DNA of 64,000 bases from Streptomyces sp. APSN-46.1 (GTDB lineage: Bacteria > Actinomycetota > Actinomycetes > Streptomycetales > Streptomycetaceae). The stretch is taken from assembly GCF_022815725.1 (NCBI RefSeq), contig NZ_JALGRF010000001.1, positions 372,001 to 436,000 of the forward strand. The letters run 5' to 3'. The position numbers and the translations under genes were made by a program. A model generated the notes under the pieces. The model was not told the DNA's origin. It searched no databases and saw only the letters and a list, made by a program, of their open reading frames with translations. Shown one piece after another: positions 1-8,768 of this stretch (the stretch's first letter is position 1; the number at the start of each line of letters is the position of its first letter).

Positions 1-1038
1 CTGCGGGGTCCGAGGGGCGAAGCGGAAGACCTCTCCGACGGGGTACATCACCTCCAGGGCCTGCGCCACGACCGAGTGCAGGGCCATCCTGCGGACGAGC
101 CCGCTCGCCTCCGTGACGGGCTCGTCCGCAGGATGGCCCCGGGGCACCGACTCCAGCAGGTCCACCGAGACGGCGTCGGCGAGGTCGGGGACCGCGACGT
201 CGGCCAGCTCCCGGGCCGTCTGGGTGAGGTCCAGTGTGGTCCCGATGCGAGCGCTCGCCCGGTTGAGCAGGGCAAGCCGTCGCCGGGCCCGGTAGCGGTC
301 GGTGACGTCCTCCACCAACTGGGTGACTCCGAGGATCCCGCCGGAGGGGTCCTCCATCCGGAACGCGGACACGGACACCACCCGCTCGTGGTCGGGGTCA
401 CTCCTCAGGCGACAGGGCTGCTCGGTGAAGATCAGGGGTTCGCCCGTCTCCAGCACTCGCCGCAGCCGCGTCTCGATGGTCTCCACGTCCGGACCGATCA
501 GGAAGTCGCCGGTGTGCGTGCCCCGGACTTCCGCCACGGGAAGCTGCGCGAACCGGGCCACCGCCCGGTTGACCCGCAGGACGCTCAGGTCGGGGGCGTG
601 GACGGACAGACCGATCGGGGAGCGCCGGAACAGACCGTCCAGGACCGACCGGTCCGTCTCCCAGTGGACCACCTCCTCCGCCGGAGCGGCGACGAGGAGC
701 CACTCGCGGCCCGAGCCGGCGCGGGTGACGGCGCGGGCGCGGAAGCCCAGCTCCACCCGTCGGCCACTGCGGTGCAGGACGGGCAGGACACCTGACCAGC
801 CCAGGTCGCGCCGGCACGCGGCCACCGCGTCCAGGACGGCCTCGCGGTCGCGGGCGTCGACCAGGAATTCGGCCGCCGCCCGGCCGAGCACCTCCTCGGG
901 CGGGTAGCCGAGCAGTGCCTGTGCGCGCTCGCTCCAGCCGACGACCCCGCCGTGGTCGTCCAGTACCGACGAGGCGGCGCGGTGCAGTGCGAACGGGTCC
1001 TCGGGCCCCTCGCCGAACGGCGGCACTGCTGCGTCCAT
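1..1038 (-). CDS. PAS/GAF sensor protein, 5' part of a probable SpoIIE-type phosphatase (cut by window edge)
   Basis: The minus-strand frame is open from an ATG at 1038 to the window edge (346 codons). Residues 1-110 look like a PAS domain (WSERAQALLGYPPEEVLG), followed by a second PAS-like unit that ends in GVTQLVEDVTDRYRARRRL. The start of a GAF domain follows (LLNRASARIGTTLDL, then ELADVAVPDLADAVSVDLLE). This order, and the GAF wording, match the Streptomyces family that ends in a PP2C/SpoIIE phosphatase, often with a HATPase domain. Those C-terminal parts lie outside the window, so phosphatase activity is inferred. The same GAF signature occurs in the protein at 22416-25253. Likely a cytosolic signal-responsive regulator of anti-sigma partner switching; no partner genes are visible here. 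Confidence 0.85.
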   Translation of the reverse strand, partial: MDAAVPPFGEGPEDPFALHRAASSVLDDHGGVVGWSERAQALLGYPPEEVLGRAAAEFLVDARDREAVLDAVAACRRDLGWSGVLPVLHRSGRRVELGFRARAVTRAGSGREWLLVAAPAEEVVHWETDRSVLDGLFRRSPIGLSVHAPDLSVLRVNRAVARFAQLPVAEVRGTHTGDFLIGPDVETIETRLRRVLETGEPLIFTEQPCRLRSDPDHERVVSVSAFRMEDPSGGILGVTQLVEDVTDRYRARRRLALLNRASARIGTTLDLTQTARELADVAVPDLADAVSVDLLESVPRGHPADEPVTEASGLVRRMALHSVVAQALEVMYPVGEVFRFAPRTPQ

Positions 1039-1200
1039 CGCTACCACCCTTCGACCTGCCGGCCAAGCCTCCCCCGCCCACCTGGCCCAGTGTCCGACCA
1101 CCTCCCGCGCGTCGCCACCCCGGCCTGGCCGCCTTCCAGCAGCTCTACGACCAGCGACTGGCCACTCCGCCCGGCGTCCGGTGCCTGACCTCCGCCCTCG

Positions 1201-2442
1201 TCACGAGTCCTCCCGTGGCTGGCGCATGCGGCTGACGGGGCCGAAGACGTCCCGGTCGTTGAGGAAACCCTCCAGCGCGAAGGTGGCGGCCCCTCGGGTG
1301 ACCGCGTTGTGCGGCAGCGCGCTGCGACACAGGGTCGCGGCCCGGTGCGGCACGGGGAGGGCGTGGCGCGTGACCGCCTCGTACGTGGCCCGCAGGAGCC
1401 GCTCCCCGAGCAGGTCGATCACCTGGTTGCCGAGCACGAGCACCTGAGGGTTGACGACGTTGAGCAGGTTGGCCACGGCGGCGCCCAGATAGCGGCCGGT
1501 CCGGTCGATCACCGCGGCGGCCGTCGGATCGCCCTCCGCCGCAGCGCGCGCGAGGGCCTCGACCGCGGCCGCGTCGTCCGCCGGCGTCGCCCGTTCGTCG
1601 CCGGGTGCCAGTTCGCGCCAGGTCTCGGCGATCCCGCGGGTGCTGACGTACGCCTCCACACAGCCCCGGTTGCCGCACGTGCACAGCCGGCCGTCCAGGG
1701 CGAGGCAGGTGTGGCCCCACTCGCCCGCGCTGTTGGTGAAGCCGCGGTACAGCTGGCCGTCGACGGCGATCCCGGCGCCGACGCCGGCCCGAAGCGTGAC
1801 CACGACCAGGTCGCCGACCTCGCGCCCGGCGCCGAACCACATCTCGGCGACCGTGCTGGCCCGCAATGGGTTGTCGAGCCACAGGGGGAGGCCGAGCCGC
1901 TCGTCGAGCAGGGACCGCAGCGGGACCTCGTGCCACGACCAGTACGGGGAGAACGACGAGACGCCGCCTTCGCGTTCAACCATGCCCGGCACGCTGACCC
2001 CGGCACCCAGCACCCGCTCCCGGGCCACCCCTGAACCCTTCAGCAATTCGGCCACGCAGCCGGCGATCTGCTCGACCACCTCGGCGGGTTGGACGTCGCC
2101 CCGCGGTAGCGGACGTTCGACGGAGTGCCGGACCCGCAACGCCAGGTCGAACAGTTCCGCGTGGACGGAGGTCTCGGCGATGTCGATGCCGATGAGCGCG
2201 CCCCGGTCCGCGTTGACGGTCAGACGGGCGCGCGGCCGCCCCCCGCCGGAGTCCTCGTGCCCCGCCTGCATGAGGACACCGGCATCGAGCAGCTCGGCCG
2301 TCAGGTTCGCGACGGTGGCGAAGGACAGGCCGGTGGCCGCCGCGATGTCCTGCCGGCTCATCGCGCCCGGGCCCGCGTAGACGCGCCGCAGGACCTCGAA
2401 CCGGTTGAGTCGGCGAATGTCCTGCGACGTGCGCTTGATCAT
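1201..2442 (-). CDS. ROK-family transcriptional repressor
   Basis: A 413-residue protein with an N-terminal winged helix-turn-helix (residues ~1-60, RQDIAAATGLSFATVANLTAELL) and a ROK sugar-kinase-like domain. The ROK zinc motif is present (CTCGNRGCVEAY), preceded by GHTCLALDGRL, and the nucleotide-binding strand IGIDIAETSVHAELFD opens the domain. I chose the ATG at 2442 because MIKRTSQDIRRLNR is the usual beginning of these regulators and upstream codons lack family character. It is divergent from the sugar-acid genes starting at 2590, so it most likely represses them and is relieved by a pathway sugar. The inducer is unknown; galactose or galactonate is an inference from the neighbours. Confidence 0.92.
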   Translation of the reverse strand: MIKRTSQDIRRLNRFEVLRRVYAGPGAMSRQDIAAATGLSFATVANLTAELLDAGVLMQAGHEDSGGGRPRARLTVNADRGALIGIDIAETSVHAELFDLALRVRHSVERPLPRGDVQPAEVVEQIAGCVAELLKGSGVARERVLGAGVSVPGMVEREGGVSSFSPYWSWHEVPLRSLLDERLGLPLWLDNPLRASTVAEMWFGAGREVGDLVVVTLRAGVGAGIAVDGQLYRGFTNSAGEWGHTCLALDGRLCTCGNRGCVEAYVSTRGIAETWRELAPGDERATPADDAAAVEALARAAAEGDPTAAAVIDRTGRYLGAAVANLLNVVNPQVLVLGNQVIDLLGERLLRATYEAVTRHALPVPHRAATLCRSALPHNAVTRGAATFALEGFLNDRDVFGPVSRMRQPREDS

Positions 2443-2548
2443 CACTCGTGCCCTTCGTCGGCAGTGGGGGAGCCGGCCTCCGTCATCCGTCCTCCGCATC
2501 TTATTCAAAGGGTTGGAAGAAGCCGGGAAGGGATATTTACAACCGTTA

Positions 2549-2570
2549 GACGAAGCCGTAGTTTTTCGTC
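2549..2570. promoter_or_regulatory. Candidate operator in the ROK/lactonase divergent promoter region
   Basis: The 147-bp gap between the divergent ROK and lactonase genes is clearly AT-richer than its surroundings from about 2504 to 2566. It holds an inverted repeat GACGAA-N10-TTCGTC just upstream of the lactonase Shine-Dalgarno (GGAGG at 2581). A repressor bound there would block the catabolic operon. The arms are only 6 bp, so this is tentative. Confidence 0.3.
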
Positions 2571-2589
2571 CGTCGACCGAGGAGGACAG

Positions 2590-3561
2590 ATGCTGCGACT
2601 CGGGGCCGTGCCCTGCTCACCCCTGCCCGGATGCCTTTCGGAAGGACCCGTCTGGGACGAACGCCGGGAAGAACTGCTCTGGGTGGACATCACCGAACGG
2701 CTCATCCACCGCGCCACCCTCACCCCGCGGCGCGACGGCTCCGGGCTGCCGGACCTCGCCCCCACCGGCACCCTGCGCCTGGACCGCCCGGTCGGCGCCG
2801 TCGTGCCCTGCGCGTCGGGCGCGCTGCTCGCCGCCGCCGGCACCTCCTTCCTGCGCCTCGACGAGGGCCGCCCGCCCGTCGAGGTCGCCGCGCCCGACCT
2901 GCCGCGCGACGGCGTACGGCGGCGCATGAACGATGCCGCGTGCGATCCGAGAGGCCGGCTCCTCGCCGGGACGATGGCGTACGACGAGACCCCCGGCGCG
3001 GGCGCGCTCCATCGCCTCGACCACGACGGCGTGGTCACGCTCCTCGACTCCGTGACCATCTCCAACGGCCTGGGCTGGAGCCCGGACGGACGACAGCTGT
3101 ACTACGCCGACAGCCCGACCGGCCGCGTCGACGTCTTCGACTACGACGCGGAGACCGGCACGCTGGGCGACCGGCGCCCGTTCGCGGTCCTCCCCCGGGG
3201 CGTCCCCGACGGCCTGGCCGTGGACGCCGGCGGACGCGTCTGGGTCGCCGTGTGGGGAGGCGGCGAGGTCCGCGCCTACATGCCCGACGGCACCCTCCAC
3301 GCACGGGTGGAGGTACCGGCCTCGCACGTGACGAGCTGCGCCTTCGCCGGACCGGACCTCGACGTCCTGGTGATCACCACGGCCACCCAGGGCCTCGACG
3401 AGGAACGGCGGCGCGCCGAACCCGACGCGGGACGCCTCTTCGTCTGCCGCCCCGGTGTCACGGGACTCCCGGCCACACCGTACGACGACACCTCCGTGAC
3501 CGATCCTCCGCACCGCGCATCCCGCGTATCCCCCGCATCCCGCGCACCGTCCGAACCGTGA
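2590..3561 (+). CDS. SMP-30/gluconolactonase-family sugar lactonase
   Basis: A 323-residue six-bladed beta-propeller hydrolase that would open a sugar 1,5-lactone (galactono- or gluconolactone) to the free acid in the cytosol. Family landmarks are LSEGPVWDE (metal-ligand Glu18), MNDAACDPRGRLLAGTM, SNGLGWSPDGRQLYYADS (Asn and Asp metal ligands) and FAVLPRGVPDGLAVDAGGRVWVA, here given in pieces below 20 residues each. The ATG at 2590 has a strong GGAGG 5-6 nt upstream. It is the first gene of the catabolic operon, 13 bp before the aldolase, and fits the step between the SDR dehydrogenase and the dehydratase downstream. The C-terminus (HRASRVSPASRAPSEP) is a 9-bp-repeat tail not expected in the fold. 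Confidence 0.9.
   Translation: MLRLGAVPCSPLPGCLSEGPVWDERREELLWVDITERLIHRATLTPRRDGSGLPDLAPTGTLRLDRPVGAVVPCASGALLAAAGTSFLRLDEGRPPVEVAAPDLPRDGVRRRMNDAACDPRGRLLAGTMAYDETPGAGALHRLDHDGVVTLLDSVTISNGLGWSPDGRQLYYADSPTGRVDVFDYDAETGTLGDRRPFAVLPRGVPDGLAVDAGGRVWVAVWGGGEVRAYMPDGTLHARVEVPASHVTSCAFAGPDLDVLVITTATQGLDEERRRAEPDAGRLFVCRPGVTGLPATPYDDTSVTDPPHRASRVSPASRAPSEP
3516..3551 (+). repeat. 9-bp tandem repeat at the lactonase 3' end
   Basis: Four imperfect copies of CGCATCCCG-like 9-mers close the lactonase reading frame and encode an Ser/Arg/Pro-rich tail. The period is a multiple of three, so copy-number change would keep the frame. Confidence 0.7.
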
Positions 3562-3574
3562 GGAAGCACCGACC

Positions 3575-4213
3575 ATGACCACCCCGCACACGGGTCTGCG
3601 CGCCGCGCTGGACGCCGTCCCCGTCATCGCGATCCTGCGCTCCCAGTCCGCCGAGCGCTTCGCCGAAGTGACCGACACCCTGCGGACCGCGGGAATCCGC
3701 GCCGCCGAATTCACCCTCACCACGCCCGGTGCACTCGACGCGCTGCGCGAGTACGCGGCCGACGCCCCACCGGGGCTCGCGCTGGGCGCCGGAACGGTGA
3801 CCACGCCCGCCGACGCCCAGCGGGCGGTCGAGGCCGGAGCCGCCTACCTGATCACCCCGACGACCTGCACCGACGTCATCGCCGAGGCGGCCCGGCTGGA
3901 GGTCCCGGTCCTCGCCGGCGCGTACTCCCCGACCGAGATCCTCACCGCCTGGCGGGCGGGCGCCACCATGGTGAAGCTCTTCCCCGCCGCCACCGGCGGA
4001 CCGGAGTACCTCCGGGCGGTACGGGCCCCGCTCCCCGACATCCCGCTGGTCCCGACCGGGGGCATCGGCCTCGCCGACGCCCCCGCCTACCTCGCCGCGG
4101 GCGCCGCCGCGCTCGGGATCGGCGGTCCGCTGGCCGGCGACGCCTGCGAAGGCGGCGACCTCACCGCCCTGAGCGACCGCGCGGCCGCGCTCCTGCACCG
4201 GATCGGCCGATGA
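3575..4213 (+). CDS. eda: KDPG/KDPGal aldolase
   Basis: A 212-residue class I aldolase that splits 2-keto-3-deoxy-6-phospho-gluconate or -galactonate into pyruvate and glyceraldehyde-3-phosphate. Catalytic features are in the usual positions: Glu45 (AAEFTLTTPGAL), Schiff-base Lys134 (TMVKLFPAAT), the GAGTV turn and the PTGGI phosphate loop at ~160. Full length for the family. It overlaps the kinase downstream by four bases (ATGA), implying coupled translation. With a galactonate dehydratase in the operon, the galacto epimer (DgoA role) is the likelier substrate; sequence alone does not separate the two. Confidence 0.93.
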   Translation: MTTPHTGLRAALDAVPVIAILRSQSAERFAEVTDTLRTAGIRAAEFTLTTPGALDALREYAADAPPGLALGAGTVTTPADAQRAVEAGAAYLITPTTCTDVIAEAARLEVPVLAGAYSPTEILTAWRAGATMVKLFPAATGGPEYLRAVRAPLPDIPLVPTGGIGLADAPAYLAAGAAALGIGGPLAGDACEGGDLTALSDRAAALLHRIGR

Positions 4214-5205
4214 CGCCCGCCGCCCCCGCCCCCGCCCCCGCCCCTGCCCCTGCCGCCCCCGCCACCCCCGCCCTCGTCACCCTCGGCGAGGCCATGGCGG
4301 TGGTCGCCGCCACCGAACCAGGGCCGCTCGCCACGCGAACGGCCCTGCGCCTGGGGTACGCGGGCGCCGAGGCGACCGTGGCCATCGGCGTCAGACGCCT
4401 GGGGCACACAGCAGCCTGGACGGGTCGCGTCGGACAGGACGCGGCGGGGGCCATGATCCTCGCCGGGCTGCGGGCCGAAGGCGTCGACGTCTCGCGCGGC
4501 CGGACGGACCCGGAGGCCCCCACCGGCCTGATGCTCCGCGAACGCCGGACCGCAGACCGCCTCCGCGTCACCTACTACCGCGCCGGGTCCGCCGGTTCCC
4601 GGCTGTCACCCGACGACGTGGACGAGCACCTGTTCGCCGGGGCCCGGGTGCTCCACATCACCGGCATCACCCCGGCGCTGAGCGGCACCGCCCGAGCCGC
4701 GGTCGAGCGCGCGCTCACGATCGCCCGCGCGGCCGGCGTGACGGTCTCGTTCGACGTCAACCACCGCGACCGACTGTGGAGCCGGAGCGAGGCCGCGACC
4801 GTGCTCGCCGGCATCCTCCCGTACGCCGACATCGTCTTCGCCGGGCCGCGGGAGGCGTCCCTCTTCGTGGCGGAGGACGAGCCGGAGCGCATGGCGCGGG
4901 CCCTCACCCGGCTCGGCCCCGGGCAGGCCGTCCTCAAACTCGGCGCCGAGGGAGCGCTCGCGGCGATCGGCGACGAGATCGTCGTCCAGCAGGCGATTCC
5001 CGTCACCGCCGTGGACCCCATCGGCGCGGGCGACGCCTTTGTCGCCGGGTATCTCGCAGGAGTCCTCGACGGTGTTCCCACGGCCGAACGCCTCCGGCTC
5101 GCCGCCGTTTGCGGAGCCTTCTCCGTCTCCGTCCCCGGCGACTGGGAGGGATTGCCGCGCCGGGACGAACTCGGCCTGCTCGCCGCCGAGGACGTCAGCC
5201 GCTGA
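4210..5205 (+). CDS. PfkB-family 2-keto-3-deoxy-sugar-acid kinase
   Basis: A 331-residue ribokinase-fold enzyme. The second PfkB signature is DPIGAGDAFVAGY at 269-281, with catalytic base Asp275; the N-terminal substrate region reads TLGEAMAVV and GYAGAEATVAIGVRRLG. Between dehydratase and aldolase it would phosphorylate KDG or KDGal with ATP. It is translationally coupled to the aldolase (ATGA). The first ~20 residues are a Pro-Ala run (APAPAPAPAPAA) encoded by a CCCGCC-like microrepeat, so the true start could lie further in; GTG/CTG codons near LVTLGEAM are alternatives. Confidence 0.88.
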   Translation: MTPAAPAPAPAPAPAAPATPALVTLGEAMAVVAATEPGPLATRTALRLGYAGAEATVAIGVRRLGHTAAWTGRVGQDAAGAMILAGLRAEGVDVSRGRTDPEAPTGLMLRERRTADRLRVTYYRAGSAGSRLSPDDVDEHLFAGARVLHITGITPALSGTARAAVERALTIARAAGVTVSFDVNHRDRLWSRSEAATVLAGILPYADIVFAGPREASLFVAEDEPERMARALTRLGPGQAVLKLGAEGALAAIGDEIVVQQAIPVTAVDPIGAGDAFVAGYLAGVLDGVPTAERLRLAAVCGAFSVSVPGDWEGLPRRDELGLLAAEDVSR

Positions 5206-5298
5206 GCGGTCTCGGTGAGAACCTCCCGGGGACGGTCGGCCGGCCGTCCCCGGCCCAAGCCCGACCGGGCACCCGATCCGACCCCCACAGGAACACCC

Positions 5299-6051
5299 AT
5301 GAACCGTTTCTCCGGACAGACGGCCGTCGTCACCGGCGCGGCCTCGGGCATCGGCGCCGCCAGCGCCGTACGCCTCGCCGCCGAAGGCGCGGCCGTCGTC
5401 GTCTCCGACATCGCCGACGAGCCCGGCGAGGCCGTCGCGGCCGCCATCCGCGCCGACGGCGGCCGAGCCGTCTACGTACACTGCGACGTCTCCTCCGAGG
5501 CGGACTGGACCGCCCTGCGCGAGCAGGCCCACGCCCGGTTCGGCCCCGTGAGCATCCTCCACAGCAACGCCTTCACCCACACGCCCGCCGCCGCCCACGA
5601 ACTCTCCGTCGCCACCTGGGACCGGGAGATGGCCGTCAACCTGCGTGCCCTCTACCTCGCCACCCGCACCTTCCTCGACGACCTGCGCGCCGAGCGCGGC
5701 TGCGTCGTCGCCACCTCCAGCGTGCACGCCGCCTTCGGCCTGCCCGGATATCCGGCCTACGCCGCCGCCAAGGGCGGCATGTGCGCCCTGGTGCGCCAGT
5801 TCGCCGTCGAGTACGGGCCGGACGTCCGTTTCAACGCCGTCCTCCCCGGCCCGATCCTCACCGACGTGTGGAACGACGTGGACGAGGAGGGGCGGCGGCT
5901 CTCCGCCGCCGCCACCGCGCTGGGCCGGCTCGGCCGGCCCGAGGAGGTGGCGTCCGCCGTCGCCTTCCTCGCCTCCGGCGACGCCGGCTACATCACCGGA
6001 ACGAACCTGGTCGTCGACGGCGGCTGGACCGTGAAGAAGGAGTCCAAGTGA
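5299..6051 (+). CDS. SDR-family sugar dehydrogenase
   Basis: A 250-residue classical short-chain dehydrogenase. It has the cofactor loop TGAASGIG (12-19), an acidic Asp at the end of beta-2 (VVVSDIAD), which favours NAD over NADP, the catalytic Ser140/141 (ATSSVHAAFG) and YAAAK (Tyr154, Lys158), and a C-terminal NLVVDGGW. The usual NNAG motif is changed to HSNAF. I chose ATG 5299 (AGGA upstream), because the 28 codons before it have no SDR homology. In this operon its expected job is oxidation of an aldose such as galactose to the lactone. It overlaps the dehydratase by GTGA. Confidence 0.9.
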   Translation: MNRFSGQTAVVTGAASGIGAASAVRLAAEGAAVVVSDIADEPGEAVAAAIRADGGRAVYVHCDVSSEADWTALREQAHARFGPVSILHSNAFTHTPAAAHELSVATWDREMAVNLRALYLATRTFLDDLRAERGCVVATSSVHAAFGLPGYPAYAAAKGGMCALVRQFAVEYGPDVRFNAVLPGPILTDVWNDVDEEGRRLSAAATALGRLGRPEEVASAVAFLASGDAGYITGTNLVVDGGWTVKKESK

Positions 6052-7193
6052 AGATCACCGCCCTGCGTACGTACCTGGTCGCACCCCGCTGGTGCTTCCT
6101 GCGCATCGACACGGACGAGGGCATCACCGGCTGGGGCGAGCCGGTGGTCGAGGGCCGTGCCCACACCGTCGCCGCGGCGGTCGACGAACTGGCCGACCAC
6201 CTGATCGGCAAGGACCCGATGCGGATCGAGGACCACTGGCAGGTCCTCACCAAGGGCGGCTTCTACCGCGGCGGCCCCGTCCTCTCCAGCGCGGTCGCCG
6301 GCATCGACCAGGCCCTCTGGGACATCACCGGCAAGGCCCTCGGCGTCCCCGTGTGGCAGCTCCTCGGCGGCAACGTCCGTGACCGCGCCCGCATGTACAG
6401 CTGGATCGGCGGCGACCGGCCGGACGACGTCGCCCAGGAGGCTCTGGAGCGCCAGGGGCAGGGCTTCACCGCGGTCAAGATGAACGCCTCGGCGCAGCTG
6501 CGGCTCATCGACACCCCCGAGTCCGTGCACGGCATCGTGGAGCGTGTCGCCTCCGTCCGCGAGGCCGTCGGCGACCGCTTCGACATCGCGGTCGACTTCC
6601 ACGGCCGGCTCACCGCCCCCATGGCCCGCCGGGTCCTGCCGCTCCTGGAGCCGTATCTGCCGTTCTTCGTCGAGGAGCCGGTCGTTCCCGAGATGAGCGA
6701 CCACATCGGCGACATCGTCCGCTCCACCAGCATCCCCATCGCCACCGGTGAACGCCTCTACTCCCGCTGGGACTTCAAGAAGGTCCTCGCGCAGGGGATC
6801 GCCGTGGCCCAGCCGGACCTCTCGCACGCGGGCGGCATCTCGGAGGTCCGCCGGATCGCGGCCATGGCCGAGGCCTACGACGTCTCCCTCGCCCCGCACT
6901 GCCCGCTGGGCCCGATCGCCCTCGCCGCCTGCCTCCAGGTCGGCTTCGCCGCGCCCAACCTGCTGATCCAGGAGCAGAGCCTCGGCATCCATTACAACAC
7001 CGGTTCCGACCTCCTCGACTACCTCGTCGACCCCTCGGTCTTCCGGTACGAGGACGGACACGTCGCCCTGCCGACCGGCCCGGGCCTCGGCATCGAGATC
7101 GACGAGAAGGCGGTCGAGCGGGCCGCCGAGACCGGCCACCGCTGGCGCAACCCGGCCTGGCGCCGCGACGACGGCTCCCTCGCCGAGTGGTAG
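6048..7193 (+). CDS. dgoD: D-galactonate dehydratase (enolase superfamily)
   Basis: A 381-residue mandelate-racemase/GalD-type dehydratase (the E. coli enzyme is 382) that converts galactonate to 2-keto-3-deoxygalactonate. Mg ligands Asp183 (AVDFHGR), Glu209 (FFVEEPV) and Glu235 (TGERLYSRWDF) fall at the same numbers as in E. coli GalD. The catalytic His185 and His284 (LAPHCPLGPIALAA) are also conserved. The GERLYSRWDF stretch is typical of GalD rather than of other MR subgroups. Start is GTG 6048, overlapping the SDR stop. Last gene of the operon, followed by a strong hairpin. This is the best-supported clue to the pathway substrate. Confidence 0.93.
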   Translation: MKITALRTYLVAPRWCFLRIDTDEGITGWGEPVVEGRAHTVAAAVDELADHLIGKDPMRIEDHWQVLTKGGFYRGGPVLSSAVAGIDQALWDITGKALGVPVWQLLGGNVRDRARMYSWIGGDRPDDVAQEALERQGQGFTAVKMNASAQLRLIDTPESVHGIVERVASVREAVGDRFDIAVDFHGRLTAPMARRVLPLLEPYLPFFVEEPVVPEMSDHIGDIVRSTSIPIATGERLYSRWDFKKVLAQGIAVAQPDLSHAGGISEVRRIAAMAEAYDVSLAPHCPLGPIALAACLQVGFAAPNLLIQEQSLGIHYNTGSDLLDYLVDPSVFRYEDGHVALPTGPGLGIEIDEKAVERAAETGHRWRNPAWRRDDGSLAEW

Positions 7194-7206
7194 GAGAAGG
7201 ACAGCA

Positions 7207-7232
7207 GGGGCGGGCTCGCGAGAGCCCGCCCC
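7207..7232. terminator. Bidirectional hairpin between convergent dgoD and bglC
   Basis: An 11-bp perfect stem GGGGCGGGCTC / GAGCCCGCCCC with loop GCGA lies in the 59-bp gap between two convergent stop codons. There is no U-tract, as is usual in high-GC actinobacteria. Confidence 0.85.
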
Positions 7233-7252
7233 CCGTCCCCTCACGTAGCCGA

Positions 7253-8695
7253 CTACACGTCGCCGGGGGCGTGCAGCTCACCCGTCCGCGCCACGCGCGC
7301 GTACCAGTGCGCGCTCGACTTGGGTGTGCGCTTCAGGGTGTCGTAGTCGACGTGGATCGCGCCGAACCGCTTGGCGTAGCCGTACGCCCACTCGAAGTTG
7401 TCGAGCAGCGACCAGAGGAAGTAGCCGCGCACGTCCACCCCGGCGGCGATCGCCCGGTGCACGGCGTCGAGGTGCGCGTGGACGTACGCGGCGCGCTCCG
7501 GGTCGTGGACCGTGCCGTCCGGGCCGATCTCGTCCTCGTACGCCGCACCGTTCTCGCTGATGACGAGCGGCAGGCCGGGATACCGGGCGGCGGTCCGGGT
7601 CAGCAGGTCGTACAGCGCGCTCGGGTCGACCGGCCAGCCCATCGCCGTGCGTTCGCCCGGCGCCCGGTGGAAGGCGACGTCGTCAGCGCCGGGCCAGGGC
7701 GAGTGCTCGCTGTTGCCGTGGCCGTCGTCCTGCGGCTTCTGCTCGCCCTTCGCGACGTGCGAGACGACCGTCGGGGTGTAGTAGTTGACGGCGAGCAGGT
7801 CCAGGGGCTGGTGGATCGTGGCGGTGTCGCCGTCCTGGACGAAGGACCAGTCGGTCAGGTGCGCGGTGTCCGCGAAGAGATCCTCGGGGTAGGCGCCCTC
7901 CAGCATCGGGCCGAGCCAGACCCGGTTCCCGACGGCGTCGATACGGCGGGCCGCCTCCCGGTCCTCGGGCGAGGGCGTCAGGGGGCGCACCTCGTGGAGG
8001 TTGAGCGAGACCGCGAGCTGACCGCCCCCGGGCAGCGCGGCCCGCAGGGCCTGGACGGCGAGGCCGTGACCGAGGTTGAGGTGATGGGCGGCGCGCAGGG
8101 CGGCGACCGGGTTGGTGCGGCCCGGGGCGTGGACCCCGGAGCCGTAGCCGAGGAAGGCGCTGCACCAGGGCTCGTTGAGCGTGATCCAGCGCTTCACCCG
8201 GTCTCCGAGGGCGTCCGCGACGAGTCCCGCGTACTCGGCGAACCGCTCGGCGGTCGAGCGGTGCGGCCAGCCACCCGCGTCCTCCAGGTCCTGGGGCAGG
8301 TCCCAGTGGTAGAGGGTGAGGGCGGGCTCGACGCCGGCGGCGAGCAGTTCGTCGACGAGCCGACGGTAGAAGTCCAGGCCCTGCTGGACGGCAGGACCCC
8401 GGCCGGTCGGCTGGACTCGGGACCAGGACACGGAGAACCGGTAGGCGCCCAGGCCGAGTTCGGACATCAGCCGGACGTCGTCGCGGAACCGGTGGTAGTG
8501 GTCCACCGCCACATCGCCGGTGTGGCCTTCGAAGACCTTGCCCGGGGTGTGCGAGAAGGTGTCCCAGATGGACGGCGTCCGGCCGCCCTCACGGGCGGCG
8601 CCCTCGATCTGGTACGCGGCGGTGGCCGTGCCCCACAGGAAGCCGGACGGGAAAGAGCGGACGGCGGTGAGCGGCCGGGTCTCGGACGCGGTCAT
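7253..8695 (-). CDS. bglC: GH1 beta-glucosidase
   Basis: A 480-residue family 1 glycosidase that hydrolyses imported cellobiose and cello-oligosaccharides to glucose in the cytosol (no signal peptide). It opens with [19 protein letters not shown]. The acid/base is in [16 protein letters not shown] and the nucleophile Glu in [15 protein letters not shown]. The ATG at 8695 is preferred over a TTG seven codons upstream. Its only Shine-Dalgarno-like sequence, GGGAG, sits inside a CebR-like box at 8697-8710. It follows the importer genes as in the standard cebEFG-bglC order. A beta-galactosidase side activity is common in GH1 and cannot be excluded. Confidence 0.92.
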   Translation of the reverse strand: MTASETRPLTAVRSFPSGFLWGTATAAYQIEGAAREGGRTPSIWDTFSHTPGKVFEGHTGDVAVDHYHRFRDDVRLMSELGLGAYRFSVSWSRVQPTGRGPAVQQGLDFYRRLVDELLAAGVEPALTLYHWDLPQDLEDAGGWPHRSTAERFAEYAGLVADALGDRVKRWITLNEPWCSAFLGYGSGVHAPGRTNPVAALRAAHHLNLGHGLAVQALRAALPGGGQLAVSLNLHEVRPLTPSPEDREAARRIDAVGNRVWLGPMLEGAYPEDLFADTAHLTDWSFVQDGDTATIHQPLDLLAVNYYTPTVVSHVAKGEQKPQDDGHGNSEHSPWPGADDVAFHRAPGERTAMGWPVDPSALYDLLTRTAARYPGLPLVISENGAAYEDEIGPDGTVHDPERAAYVHAHLDAVHRAIAAGVDVRGYFLWSLLDNFEWAYGYAKRFGAIHVDYDTLKRTPKSSAHWYARVARTGELHAPGDV

Positions 8696-8696
8696 A

Positions 8697-8710
8697 GGAG
8701 AGCGCTCCCA
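8697..8710 (-). promoter_or_regulatory. CebR-like operator at the bglC start
   Basis: On the minus strand this reads TGGGAGCGCTCTCC, matching 12 of 14 bases of the known CebR consensus TGGGAGCGCTCCCA. It ends one base before the ATG and contains the probable ribosome-binding site, so repressor binding would act on mRNA synthesis right at the translation start. Confidence 0.7.
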
Positions 8711-8768
8711 ACGCAAGTTTGGATGAAGTGGTGTCGGATGATGCGGTACGGACAGGGGGACGAGCCGT

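Noticed and set aside
4776..7193. 805-residue fusion ending in galactonate dehydratase
   Set aside because: The first ~420 codons are out of frame with the kinase and SDR genes; GalD starts at GTG 6048 with normal length.
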